A stretch of 64,000 nt of DNA. Origin: Wenxinia saemankumensis. Its GTDB lineage: Bacteria > Pseudomonadota > Alphaproteobacteria > Rhodobacterales > Rhodobacteraceae. Positions within the stretch are counted from its first letter, which is position 1. The number at the start of each line of letters is the position of its first letter. Under the pieces are notes generated by a model that saw only the letters and a program-made list of their open reading frames with translations, had not been told where the DNA came from and made no database searches. This document shows positions 27,677-36,621 of the stretch, in pieces. Both the position numbers and the translations under genes were made by a program. The stretch spans positions 434,001 through 498,000 of the forward strand of contig NZ_FQYO01000003.1 of NCBI RefSeq assembly GCF_900141735.1. Direction: 5' to 3'.

Positions 27677-28498
27677 TCAGTTGTTGTCGTCGGGATGCGG
27701 GCCCTGCCGGTCGCCGGTATCCAGCGCGGCGAGGGCGCGCATGTCCTCGTCCGTCAGGTCCAGCTCCATCGCGGCCAGGTTCTCGGTCAGGCGGTCCGGG
27801 TTCTCCGTGCGGGTCAGGACGGAATTTCCCAGCTTCAGGTTCCAGGCGAGGATCACCTGCGCGGGAGAGGCGTCCAGCCGCTCGGCGATCGCGGTGACGG
27901 GCCCGGCCTCCATCGACGCGCCCCGGCCCAGCGGCGACCAGGACTGGGTGACGATCGACAGCTCCTCGTCGATCCGGCGCATGTGCTCCTGCGCGAGGCC
28001 GGGATGCAGCTCGATCTGGTTGAGCGCGGGGGTCATGCCCGTCGCCTCGATGATCCGGCGCAGATGCTCCTCCTCGAAGTTGGATACGCCGATCGAGGTC
28101 GCCAGCCCCTCTTCCTGCAGCTCGATGAAGGCCTCCCACGTCTCGAGATAGAGGTCGTTCTTCGGCGCGGGCCAGTGGATCAGCACGAGGTCGACCCGGT
28201 CGAGGCCCAGCCGGTCGAGGCTGCCCCGCAGGCAGTCCTTGGCCTTCTGCCGTCCCTGCTGGTCGTTCGGCACCTTCGTCGTGACGAAGAGCTCCTCGCG
28301 CGCGACGCCGCTCCGCGCGATGCCGCGACCCATCCCCTCCTCGTTCTGGTAGGCGGCGGCGCCGTCGATCAGGCGGAAGCCGTGGCCGATCGCGGCCTCG
28401 GTCATCTTCTCGGCCTCCTTCACCTGCCACAGGCCGTAGCCGAGGCGGGGGATCGTGTGGCCGTCGTTGAATTCGAGCGTCGGGCGGTCGAAACGCAT
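27677..28498 (-). CDS. Aldo/keto reductase
   Basis: A 273-residue NAD(P)H-dependent reductase of the AKR superfamily. The catalytic tetrad is visible as Asp and Tyr in RLIDGAAAYQNEEGMG (near residues 44-50), Lys in FVTTKVPND (near 74) and His in LVLIHWPAPKN (near 108). The GVSNF motif and the cofactor-binding QSWSPLGRG are present. It resembles 2,5-diketo-gluconate reductase-type enzymes, but the physiological substrate is unknown. It is transcribed toward ku with 231 apparently noncoding bases between. Confidence 0.9.
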   Translation of the reverse strand: MRFDRPTLEFNDGHTIPRLGYGLWQVKEAEKMTEAAIGHGFRLIDGAAAYQNEEGMGRGIARSGVAREELFVTTKVPNDQQGRQKAKDCLRGSLDRLGLDRVDLVLIHWPAPKNDLYLETWEAFIELQEEGLATSIGVSNFEEEHLRRIIEATGMTPALNQIELHPGLAQEHMRRIDEELSIVTQSWSPLGRGASMEAGPVTAIAERLDASPAQVILAWNLKLGNSVLTRTENPDRLTENLAAMELDLTDEDMRALAALDTGDRQGPHPDDNN

Positions 28499-28667
28499 CG
28501 GTCTTTTCCTTTTCTCCGTGACGGGGAGGAGCGCGCGAGCCCCGCCCGGGGTTCCGTTCCCGTCGCGGGGTCAGGGGCCGTGGCCCCGGGATGCCGGGGG
28601 CGTCGTCGCAGCGCCGATGCCCGCCCCTCGCGCGAGATCCGGGCCGCTCTGGCCGCCGGCCGGGCTT

Positions 28668-29732
28668 TCAGTCCCGCGCCACCCTCTGTCCGTCCGCGTC
28701 GAAGACATGGACCTGCCCCCGGTCGGGCGTGACGTGGAGCGTATCGCCCATCGCCACCTCCGGCTGGCCGGCGAGGACGGTCACGAAGGTCGTGCCCTCG
28801 GCCGTGACCGCGTGGACGACCGTCTCGGCGCCCAGCCTCTCGACCAGCTCGACCCGCCCCTCCAGCGTCTGCTCGCCGGCCTCGGCGAGGTGCATGTGCT
28901 GGGGGCGGATGCCGATGGTCACCTTGCCGTCCCGCGCCGCCCCGGGCCCGGTGTCGATCCTCAGCCCGCCCGGAAGCTCGGCCTGTCCGTCCCGCGCGGT
29001 GGCGGGGAAGAGGTTCATGTTCGGCGCGCCGATGAACCCCGCCACGAAGAGGTTGGCAGGCTGGTTATAGAGCCCCAGCGGCGTGTCCACCTGCTCGATC
29101 CGCCCGCCGCGCAGCACCACGATCCGGTCTGCCAGCGTCATCGCCTCCACCTGGTCGTGGGTGACGTAGATCATCGTGGTCGCCAGCCGCTCGTGCAGCT
29201 GGGCCAGCTCGGCCCGCATGGTCACCCGCAGCTCGGCGTCGAGGTTCGACAGCGGCTCGTCCAGCAGGAAGGCGGAGGGTTCGCGCACGATGGCCCGGCC
29301 GATGGCGACGCGCTGCCGCTGCCCGCCGGACAGCTGCGTCGGGCGGCGGTTCATCAGCTCGCCGATCTCGAGCATCCGGCCCGCCTCATCGACGCGGCGC
29401 GCGATCTCGGCCTTCGGCATGCGGGTGTTCTCGAGCCCGAAGGACAGGTTCTGGCGGACCGTCATGTGGGGGTAGAGCGCGTAGGACTGGAACACCATCG
29501 CCAGCCCCCGGTCGGCGGCGTTGACCCCGGTGACGTCCCTTCCGTCCAGCTCGATCGTCCCGCTGGTCGGCCGGTCGAGCCCCGCGATCAGGCGCAGCAG
29601 CGTGGACTTGCCGCAGCCCGAGGGGCCGACGAAGACGACGAGCTCGCCGTCCTTCACCGAGAGGTCGACGCCGTGGATCACCTCGATCCCCGCGAAGCTC
29701 TTGCGGATGTCCTTGAGGGAGAGGGTGGCCAT
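28668..29732 (-). CDS. Sugar ABC transporter ATP-binding protein (MalK/UgpC type)
   Basis: A 354-residue ATPase that energises the adjacent carbohydrate importer. It has Walker [10 protein letters not shown] (near residue 38), the signature [15 protein letters not shown] (near 134), Walker [13 protein letters not shown] (near 155) and the switch His in [15 protein letters not shown]. The C-terminal OB domain (from about 235) includes IGIRPQHMHLAE, typical of the MalK/UgpC group. Its ATG overlaps the TAA of the upstream permease gene. It is the last gene of the uronide locus. Confidence 0.94.
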   Translation of the reverse strand: MATLSLKDIRKSFAGIEVIHGVDLSVKDGELVVFVGPSGCGKSTLLRLIAGLDRPTSGTIELDGRDVTGVNAADRGLAMVFQSYALYPHMTVRQNLSFGLENTRMPKAEIARRVDEAGRMLEIGELMNRRPTQLSGGQRQRVAIGRAIVREPSAFLLDEPLSNLDAELRVTMRAELAQLHERLATTMIYVTHDQVEAMTLADRIVVLRGGRIEQVDTPLGLYNQPANLFVAGFIGAPNMNLFPATARDGQAELPGGLRIDTGPGAARDGKVTIGIRPQHMHLAEAGEQTLEGRVELVERLGAETVVHAVTAEGTTFVTVLAGQPEVAMGDTLHVTPDRGQVHVFDADGQRVARD

Positions 29733-30793
29733 TACTTGATCCCCGCGCCTGCGATGCCGGTCGTGATGAACCGCTGGAGAAAGACGAAGACGAGCACGAC
29801 GGGGATCATCGTCACCACGGTCATCGCCAGGATGTAGTGCCATTGCACGTTCAGCTCGCCCGCATAGGAGTTGAGGCCGACCTGCAGCGTGTAGAGCTCG
29901 CGCCGGGACAGGACGATCAGCGGCCAGAGGAAGTCGTTCCAGCGCCACACGACCGAGAAGATGGCGAGCACCGCCAGCGCCGGCGCGGCGAGGGGCAGCA
30001 CGATGCGCCAGTAAATCTGCCATTCGGAGGCGTGGTCCATCCGCGCCGCTTCCAGCAGCTCGTCCGGGATCGTCAGCATGTATTGCCGCAGCAGGAAGAC
30101 GCCCGTCGGCGTCGCCACGGTCGGCAGGATGACCCCCCAGAGCGAGTTGAGCAGCCCGGTGAAGTTCACCACCGAATAGAGCGGCACGAGAATGACCGAG
30201 AGCGGGACCATCAGCGTCGCCACGATCAGCAGCATCACCGCGTCGCGCCCCCGGAAGCGGTATTTCGACAGCGCGAAGGCGGCCATCGAATTGGTCAGCA
30301 GCGTGATCAGCGTCGCCATCACGGTCACGAAGACCGAGTTCCACAGGAAGCGGGGAAAGTCGTTGGCGACCAGCGGCTCGACGTAGTTCCCGGTGGCGAA
30401 GCCGATGGACCGGATCGGCGTGCGGTCGGCGATGTTGACGTCGATCCGCGTCCCGGGATCGGCGGGGTCGACCATCTGGGAATTGGTGCCGATCCGCCGG
30501 ATCTCGGCCAGCTCGGCGGTCGTGCCGTCCTCCAGCCTCGCGGTGTAGAGGGGCAGGGGATCGTCGTAGCCCTCCACCATCACCGTCTCCTGCGCGTAGG
30601 GCAGCAGGGTCGGGGGGAACTCGGCCAGCTGGGCCGGGCTCTTGAAGGACGACATGACGAGCCAGAGCGCCGGGCCGAACATCAGGATCGTTCCGCCGAT
30701 CAGCCAGATCCAGGTGGCGATGTCGGTCCAGTGCCAGCGGCCGCCATGGCCGCGCCTCTGCCCGACGAACTGGCGGATGGTCATGTTGCTCAT
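29732..30793 (-). CDS. Sugar ABC transporter permease (MalG type)
   Basis: A 353-residue inner-membrane permease. The ATPase-coupling EAA loop is seen in DELLEAARMDHASEWQIYWRIVLPLAAPAL near residue 245. The protein is longer than usual because of a large segment between the first and second membrane helices (about residues 60-140), which may face the periplasm. ATGA overlaps with the upstream permease show coupled translation. It pairs with the MalF-type permease to form the channel. Confidence 0.92.
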   Translation of the reverse strand: MSNMTIRQFVGQRRGHGGRWHWTDIATWIWLIGGTILMFGPALWLVMSSFKSPAQLAEFPPTLLPYAQETVMVEGYDDPLPLYTARLEDGTTAELAEIRRIGTNSQMVDPADPGTRIDVNIADRTPIRSIGFATGNYVEPLVANDFPRFLWNSVFVTVMATLITLLTNSMAAFALSKYRFRGRDAVMLLIVATLMVPLSVILVPLYSVVNFTGLLNSLWGVILPTVATPTGVFLLRQYMLTIPDELLEAARMDHASEWQIYWRIVLPLAAPALAVLAIFSVVWRWNDFLWPLIVLSRRELYTLQVGLNSYAGELNVQWHYILAMTVVTMIPVVLVFVFLQRFITTGIAGAGIK

Positions 30794-31800
30794 CGCTCGC
30801 CCGCCCGTTCGCTGCGGCGGCTGAGGGAGAGCTGCGCCAGCGTCAGCACGACCAGCACGGCCCCCATCACGATCGACGCCGCCGCCGCCAGCCCCGGATT
30901 GCGCAGGAGCGAGGCGAAGCCGACCTCGTAGATGTACTGCGTCAGGTAGAGGGTCGACGTGCCCGGCCCCCCGCCGGTCAGGACGAAGACCTCGTCGAAG
31001 ATCTGCACGCCCCGGATCAGCGCCAGCACCAGCACCACGGCGAGGTTCGGTCCCAGCAGCGGCAGCGTGATCCGGCGGAACACGCGGGTCGGGGGCGTCG
31101 CGTCCATCTCGGCCGCCTCGTAGAGATCCTTGGGGATCGCCTGCAGGCCCGCCAGCAGGATCAGCGTGTAGAAGCCCATATGCGCCCAGGTCGACACGCC
31201 GATCGTGGCGACGAAGGAATAGAAGCGGTCGTTCAGCCAGACCTCGGGTTCCAGCCCCAGATTGACCATCATCAGGTTCAGCAGGCCCTGCCGCTGCAGG
31301 ATCCACTTCCAGATCAGGCCGACCACGACCGGGGACAGCAGGACGGGAAAGAAGAAGACCGCGCGGAAGAAGCTGCGGCCGCGGATCTCGCGGTTCAGGA
31401 TCAGCGCCGTGATGAGCGACACCGCGATCATCAGCGAGACCTGGAAGATGACGAAGACCAGCGTGTTCGACGCCGCGGTCCAGAACTGGTCCTCGCGGCA
31501 GGTCAGCGGCTCGAGGTAGTTCGCGCAGTCCAGCAGCCGGGCGTATTGCTCGGCGCCGACATAGGACCGGTCGCGCAGCAGGATGTTCGTCCCGGCGGTC
31601 GTGGAATAGACGAAGTTCAGCGCCAGCGGGATCAGCACGAAGACCCCGAAGATCGCCATGTTCGGCAGGAGGAAGAACGCGGCCATGCCGTTCAGGCCGG
31701 TCCAGCGCTGCCACAGCCGGAGCGGCGGATCGACGATCCGCGCCAGCAGGGTGAGGGGCGCCGTCACCACGGCGCCCGCCCGTTGTCCGAGGGTGCTCAA
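30790..31800 (-). CDS. Sugar ABC transporter permease (MalF type)
   Basis: A 336-residue permease with about six membrane segments. The coupling loop is KDLYEAAEMDATPPTRVFRRITLPLLGPNL near residue 222. The assigned start is a TTG at 31800 (STLGQRAG follows), nine bases after the binding-protein stop. Another start cannot be excluded. It forms the transmembrane pore with the following MalG-type gene. Confidence 0.9.
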   Translation of the reverse strand: MSTLGQRAGAVVTAPLTLLARIVDPPLRLWQRWTGLNGMAAFFLLPNMAIFGVFVLIPLALNFVYSTTAGTNILLRDRSYVGAEQYARLLDCANYLEPLTCREDQFWTAASNTLVFVIFQVSLMIAVSLITALILNREIRGRSFFRAVFFFPVLLSPVVVGLIWKWILQRQGLLNLMMVNLGLEPEVWLNDRFYSFVATIGVSTWAHMGFYTLILLAGLQAIPKDLYEAAEMDATPPTRVFRRITLPLLGPNLAVVLVLALIRGVQIFDEVFVLTGGGPGTSTLYLTQYIYEVGFASLLRNPGLAAAASIVMGAVLVVLTLAQLSLSRRSERAGER

Positions 31801-31809
31801 CGCGGGCCC

Positions 31810-33093
31810 TTACTGGTTCGCGTTGGCGACGACGTCGGCGATGTCCTGGTCCATCAGCTCGCGCGCCTGATCCAGCGTGATCTCGCCCGCCATGGCCTGG
31901 CTGATGCGGGTGACGAGCGCGCCGTAATAGGCGTTCGCCCAGCGCCAGGCCGGCAGCTGGTCGGCCAGCGGCAGCGTCTCGCCCGAGGCCTGGACGAACC
32001 GGTCGAGCGCCGGAGGCACGTTCGGATCGTCGGACTGGAACTCGAGGCCGCCTTCTTCGACGATGCCGGCATGGGCGGGCAGGAACAGCGTCCGCTCGGA
32101 GAATTCGCGCACGATCTTCTCGCTGGCGAGCCAGTCCATCACCCGCGCGACCTCCTCGGGATGCTCGGTGTACTCGATCGCGACCAGCGCCGCGCCGCCG
32201 GCCAGGCCCGAGCAGCCCGCGGGCCCGCAGGGCGAGCCGATGGCGACCCAGTCGAAGGCGTCGCCGATCGTGGTCGACAGGTTCGCCACCTGCCACGAGC
32301 CGGAATAGAGCAGCGGGATCTGTGCGTTGATGAAATCGTCCGCGCCCGAGCGATAGGTCGTGCCCGCGGCCGAGACCCAGACGTCGGGCAGCTGCAGCCC
32401 CTCGTTCGTCCAGTTCACGAGCTTGGTCACGAATTCCATCGTGCCGTCGTCGATCGGGGCCGGCGAGCCGTCCTCGGCGATGTAGTTCGCCCCGAAGGAG
32501 GCGTTGGGCCCCGAGATCCGGTGGCCCGAGCGGTCGATGGCGAAGGCCGCGGCGGTGCCCTGGCTCTCCATCACCTGCGCCGCCGCCTCGACCCACTCGT
32601 CCCAGGTCGCGCCGTCGCCCGGCATCTCGACGCCCGCCTGCTCGAACAGGGTGGCGTTGGCGAAGCCGCCGACCATCGTCAGCTGCGTCAGGAAGCCGGG
32701 GATCGCGTCCGAGCCGTCCTCGCGCATCCAGTCGAAGCGGTTGCCGAAATTCTCCTCCCAGTAGGCCACCTGCTCGTCGGAGAGATAGGGCCGCAGGTCG
32801 AGCCAGTGCTGCGCCTGCTCCTTGAGGTTGGTCACGCGGGCGATGTCGGGGCCCCGGCCCGAGGCGAGCTGGATCGGCAGCTGCTCCTGGATGACCTGAT
32901 AGGCGACGTTGTCGAGCACGACGTCGATATCCGGGTTCTCCTCCTCGAAGCGGTCGAGCAGGTCCTGCATGACCTCGCCCTCGATCCCGTCCGAGTACCA
33001 CTGGATGCGGATCTCGGTCGGGTCCTGCGCGAGCGCGGCGCCGGCGAAGCCGGCGAGCGCCAGCGCGGCGAGGCTGGTGTGAAGAAGCTTCAT
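31810..33093 (-). CDS. Extracellular sugar-binding protein of ABC importer
   Basis: A 427-residue periplasmic family-1 solute-binding protein. A signal peptide (LAALALAGFAGAALAQ) is followed by IRIQWYSDGIEGEVMQDLLDRFEEENPDIDV, the usual start of this fold. Trp and other aromatic residues suited to sugar stacking are frequent. It lies in one transcript with the two permeases and ATPase downstream, and with the 828-residue protein and kduI upstream. The context suggests that it binds uronic-acid oligosaccharides; this is inference. Confidence 0.92.
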   Translation of the reverse strand: MKLLHTSLAALALAGFAGAALAQDPTEIRIQWYSDGIEGEVMQDLLDRFEEENPDIDVVLDNVAYQVIQEQLPIQLASGRGPDIARVTNLKEQAQHWLDLRPYLSDEQVAYWEENFGNRFDWMREDGSDAIPGFLTQLTMVGGFANATLFEQAGVEMPGDGATWDEWVEAAAQVMESQGTAAAFAIDRSGHRISGPNASFGANYIAEDGSPAPIDDGTMEFVTKLVNWTNEGLQLPDVWVSAAGTTYRSGADDFINAQIPLLYSGSWQVANLSTTIGDAFDWVAIGSPCGPAGCSGLAGGAALVAIEYTEHPEEVARVMDWLASEKIVREFSERTLFLPAHAGIVEEGGLEFQSDDPNVPPALDRFVQASGETLPLADQLPAWRWANAYYGALVTRISQAMAGEITLDQARELMDQDIADVVANANQ

Positions 33094-33155
33094 GGGTGTC
33101 CTCCCTTGGCGGGGGCCTGCGGTCTTGGCGCCGCGCCGGTCCCCTCTCGATCCTG

Positions 33156-35642
33156 TCAGGTCCTCAGCGGGCCGCGCGGCAGGATCGTCCGCGTGCCCGA
33201 TACCGTGATGTCCTCCGGCCGGATGCGGCGGCCCTCTCCCTCCACCGTGCCGTCGGGGTGGAACAGCACCATGCCGTAATCCGGGTCGTCGAGGGCGAGT
33301 GTTCCCTCTCGGTCCTCGGGGCGCAAGTGCATCAATCGCGCGGCGAAGTCGCCGCCGGCGACGGCGGCGCGGCCGAGGCGGACCAGCCACCAGCCGTCGA
33401 GGCCGGCGAGGCGCAGCTCGTTGCCCGCCGTCGGCCCCTCGCTCACCGCCTCCAGCGGTCCCGAGGCACGCAGCATCAGCCGGGCCGCCCCGGCCTCGGC
33501 CCAGGCGGTGTCGCCCTCGACGCGCGCGGCGTCGAAGGACGCGGCGGGAAACCAGGCATGGATGAAGGCGGGCTGCGGCGGCTGGCCGGCGAAGCGGACG
33601 ATGGCGAGGTCGCGGTACTGCTGCACCCGCGGGACCGAGGCGCTGCCGCCCCAGTAGGAGGGGCGGCCGTAGCCCGAATGGATCACCTCGCCGGGATGGT
33701 TGATCCAGACCTGCGCGTTCGGATCGCTGCCCATCCGCAGCTGGAGCAGCGTCTCCTGGTAGCCCCAGTCGTACCAGCGGTAGGCCGTCGCCGTGCCGAG
33801 CGCGTAATCGGCGGTCTTGTAGTGGGTCAGCTTGGCGATCCGGTTCTGCCCCTGGGCGAAGGACCAGTCCTGCGCGTCCTCGCTGCGCCAGACGGCGCGG
33901 CTTGTCAGGTTGGGCAGATCTAGGTCGTGATCCCGCAGGCAGAGCGCGAGGCCCGGCACGCAGTGGAACCGGGCGCCGAAGCTGCCCGTGCCCCACAGCA
34001 TCCGCGCCATCGCCGTCAGCTCATGGCTGCCGGCGGCGCGGAGCGAATGTTCGTAGCTGCGGCCCTGCGCCGCCGTCAAGACGCCGCGATGCGCGGAATT
34101 GGCGACGATCTCGACCAACCGGGCGATGGCCTTCGCGGCCCGGTCCCGCAGGTCCGCGTCGGGCGAGAGCGCCTGGATCGCCGTCAGGCCCTTGAGGTCG
34201 ATGGGAAAGTACTGGCCGGAATTGAACTCGGCCATCTCCCATTGCTCGAAATGGTCGAACCAGGCGCGCAGCCGCTCGGCCCCGATGCGCGACTGCTCCG
34301 CCCCCGTCCGGCCCGAGCGCGCGAAGGTGGCCTCCGGCAGCAGGTGCCCGCCCAGATGGGCGGCGGTGTGGAAGAGCAGGGCGTGGTTCTCGGAGAAATA
34401 CCACTGCACGTCGTTGCCGGGCTCGTCCATCCAGTAGCGGTAGCCGAGGATCGTGGCGTCGATCCGCGCACAGAGATCCGCCCCCAGAAGATCGCCGAAG
34501 CGGCTGCGGCCCCAGATCAGCGGCACCAGCGCGAAATCGGCGCAATCCCAGCAGGCGTCGATCCGGGGCAGCGTGTCCTCGATCATGCGGCGGGTCTCGT
34601 CACCGCCATCCCCGGTGGCGAGGCGGGCGAGCGCCCGGACCGTGTCGGATTCGCCGTCGCGGGCGATCACGGCCAGCGCCTCGTCGATGCGCCCCAGCAG
34701 GGTGGACGGGGCCGGACCCTGCCTTGTGGCGTGGCTGATCTCGGTGCCGAAGGTGCGCTCGGCGGCGAAGCCGTCCATCTCGAGCCGCACGGCGAGATGC
34801 CGGAAATCGGCGGGCAGGTCGTCCGCCGCGCCCACCTCGATCCGGGTGGCCCCCTCCGCGAGATCGACATGGACCGGGGGGTAGGGATCGTGGGACATGA
34901 AATCCCCCTCGACCCGGATCGTGGCCCTGGCCGGCCCCGGCAGCGGGGCGGCCAGGATCAGGGCGACCGTTCCGCCGTCGTAGCTGGCCCGCTCGACATG
35001 CATCCGCGTCAGCGCGTCCTCGACCGATGCCGCGCCGGTTCCCTGCACGTCGATCCCCTGCCGGGCGGCGGGGCCGGAGAGGTAGTCGAGCTGCACGTAG
35101 AAGCGTGCGTCCCGCTCGGCGAGGTCGTCGAAGACCACCTCCACCCGGTTCTCGCCCGGGACCAGATCGACCTCGACCTCGGCGCTTTCCTCGAAATTGC
35201 GCTTGTAGGCGGCGGTCCAGAGCACCTCCTGCCCGTTCACCGTCAGGATCGCGCCGCCGCAGGTGGCGAGACGCAGTCGCGCCCGGCCCGCCGCCTCGGC
35301 CAGGATCGTGCCGGTCGCCCGGGCCGCGACGCGGGTCGCGCGGAACCAGAAGCCGGACAGGTCCAGCCGGGGCGAGCCGAAACCGAGCCAGACCTCCTCC
35401 GCCGGGCCCGTCTGCAGCGGCTCGGGGCGGCGGCCCCGGAAGCGGGCGGCGAACTCGGTGCGGCAGGGATATTCGTGGGGGATGAAGTTCTTCTCCTTCG
35501 TCAGGAAGAAGAAGGGATCCATCTCGCCCTTCATCGGGCGCGGCTCGACGTCGAACTCCGCCGCCGCCACGGGCGAATGGCGCCAGAGCGTGAGCGGCGC
35601 GCCGGCGGGAAGGGGGCGGGTCAGGTGGGGCACGGGCGGCAC
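33156..35642 (-). CDS. Large protein of unknown function in a uronide locus, possible carbohydrate-active enzyme
   Basis: An 828-residue protein that I cannot place in a named family. No signal peptide is visible, so it is probably cytoplasmic. The first third looks beta-rich (WFRATRVAARATGTILAEAAGRARL, FYVQLDY), like a non-catalytic sandwich. The middle (about residues 300-620) is helical with His/Trp/Tyr-rich motifs: YWMDEPGNDVQWYFSENHAL near residue 410 and EMAEFNSGQYFPIDLKGL near 465. This resembles the (alpha/alpha) toroids of polysaccharide lyases and glycoside hydrolases. The last 200 residues are again beta-rich (SGYGRPSYWGGSASVPR). It starts at a GTG, 44 bases after kduI, and is followed 62 bases on by the binding-protein gene. 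Confidence 0.7.
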   Translation of the reverse strand: MPPVPHLTRPLPAGAPLTLWRHSPVAAAEFDVEPRPMKGEMDPFFFLTKEKNFIPHEYPCRTEFAARFRGRRPEPLQTGPAEEVWLGFGSPRLDLSGFWFRATRVAARATGTILAEAAGRARLRLATCGGAILTVNGQEVLWTAAYKRNFEESAEVEVDLVPGENRVEVVFDDLAERDARFYVQLDYLSGPAARQGIDVQGTGAASVEDALTRMHVERASYDGGTVALILAAPLPGPARATIRVEGDFMSHDPYPPVHVDLAEGATRIEVGAADDLPADFRHLAVRLEMDGFAAERTFGTEISHATRQGPAPSTLLGRIDEALAVIARDGESDTVRALARLATGDGGDETRRMIEDTLPRIDACWDCADFALVPLIWGRSRFGDLLGADLCARIDATILGYRYWMDEPGNDVQWYFSENHALLFHTAAHLGGHLLPEATFARSGRTGAEQSRIGAERLRAWFDHFEQWEMAEFNSGQYFPIDLKGLTAIQALSPDADLRDRAAKAIARLVEIVANSAHRGVLTAAQGRSYEHSLRAAGSHELTAMARMLWGTGSFGARFHCVPGLALCLRDHDLDLPNLTSRAVWRSEDAQDWSFAQGQNRIAKLTHYKTADYALGTATAYRWYDWGYQETLLQLRMGSDPNAQVWINHPGEVIHSGYGRPSYWGGSASVPRVQQYRDLAIVRFAGQPPQPAFIHAWFPAASFDAARVEGDTAWAEAGAARLMLRASGPLEAVSEGPTAGNELRLAGLDGWWLVRLGRAAVAGGDFAARLMHLRPEDREGTLALDDPDYGMVLFHPDGTVEGEGRRIRPEDITVSGTRTILPRGPLRT

Positions 35643-35685
35643 TCTCGCTGGCTTCGGTATCGGGACGGTGACGGTCGGGACGGGA

Positions 35686-36531
35686 TCAGACGAGGTCCCT
35701 GACCGCGACGGGCGACATCTCCTGGTAGACCTGGTTCTCGCCCGTCATGCCCCAGACGAAGGCGTAGGGCCCCGTGCCGCAGCCCATGTGGATCGACCAG
35801 GCGGGAGAGAGGACCGCATCTCCGGACGCGACGGTGAGGTGCCGGGTGTTGTCGGGCCGGCCCATGAAGTGGAAGACGCGGTCCTCCTCGGACATGCCGA
35901 AATAGACATAGGCCTCCATCCGGCGCTCATGCGTGTGGGGCGGCATCGTGTTCCAGACGCTGCCTTCGGCCGGATCCGTGATCCCCATCAGCAGCAGGCA
36001 GGAGGGCGAGACCTCGGGGTGGATGTACATCCGCAGGGTCCGCAGGTTCGCCTTCGCCGGATCGCCCATGGTGACGGCCTTGGATTCCGCCCGGGTGATG
36101 ACCTTCGTCGGGTGGTCGACCTGCGCGGGGACGGAATTGAGGTAGAATTCCGCCGGGGTGCCGGCGCTGTCGCTCTCGAGCATGACCTCGCGCGCGCCGC
36201 GTCCGACATAGAGGATGTCGCGCGGATCGAGCCGGTGGGCCGTGCCGTCGACCGTGATCGTGCCCGCGCCCCGGCCGAGATTGGCGATGCCGCCCTCGCG
36301 CGCCTGGAACAGATGATCGGTCCCGACCTCCGCGCCGTCGCCGATCTGCAGCGCCCCGCCCGCCGGGACGATGCCGCCGACGATCATCCGGTCGACATGG
36401 GTGTAGCAGAGCCGCGCCTCGCCCGGGGCGAAGATCGCCGGGATCAGGTATTCCTCGCGCAGATCCTCCTGCGTCATCGAATCCATCATCGCGGGCGAGC
36501 CGCCGTAGCGGGTGGTCCAGGTGGTGGTCAT
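35686..36531 (-). CDS. kduI: 5-dehydro-4-deoxy-D-glucuronate isomerase
   Basis: A 281-residue cupin-fold isomerase that converts 5-keto-4-deoxyuronate, formed from unsaturated uronic acids, into 3-deoxy-D-glycero-2,5-hexodiulosonate. The zinc-binding motif MPPHTHERRMEAYVYF is near residue 195, with a further His in AWSIHMGCGTG near 243. The length and the opening DSMTQEDLREEYLIP agree with KduI. It indicates breakdown of pectin-, ulvan- or glycosaminoglycan-derived unsaturated uronides. The next enzyme, KduD, is not seen in this window. Confidence 0.94.
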   Translation of the reverse strand: MTTTWTTRYGGSPAMMDSMTQEDLREEYLIPAIFAPGEARLCYTHVDRMIVGGIVPAGGALQIGDGAEVGTDHLFQAREGGIANLGRGAGTITVDGTAHRLDPRDILYVGRGAREVMLESDSAGTPAEFYLNSVPAQVDHPTKVITRAESKAVTMGDPAKANLRTLRMYIHPEVSPSCLLLMGITDPAEGSVWNTMPPHTHERRMEAYVYFGMSEEDRVFHFMGRPDNTRHLTVASGDAVLSPAWSIHMGCGTGPYAFVWGMTGENQVYQEMSPVAVRDLV

Positions 36532-36586
36532 CGGGATCTCCTGTGATCGGCGGGGGAGGGGGCGCTGCCCCCGCTGCCTGCGGCAG

Positions 36587-36617
36587 CCCCCCGGAGTATT
36601 TCGGGCAAGATAAGAGC
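36587..36617. repeat. Dispersed element tail (copy A)
   Basis: The sequence ccccccggagtatttcgggcaagataagagc follows a hairpin-forming region (GCTGCC tgc GGCAGC at about 36572-36586, within flanking G and C runs). A near-identical tail preceded by a similarly built hairpin occurs at 63347-63377. Here it sits between the GH105-type gene and kduI, so it may modulate transcription or RNA stability within the operon. Confidence 0.65.
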
Positions 36618-36621
36618 GGGA

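Noticed and set aside
28549-28560. GGAAC-like sequence upstream of the aldo/keto reductase gene
   Set aside because: The matching -10 would read CGCT rather than CGTT, and the area is a GC-rich run where chance matches are frequent.
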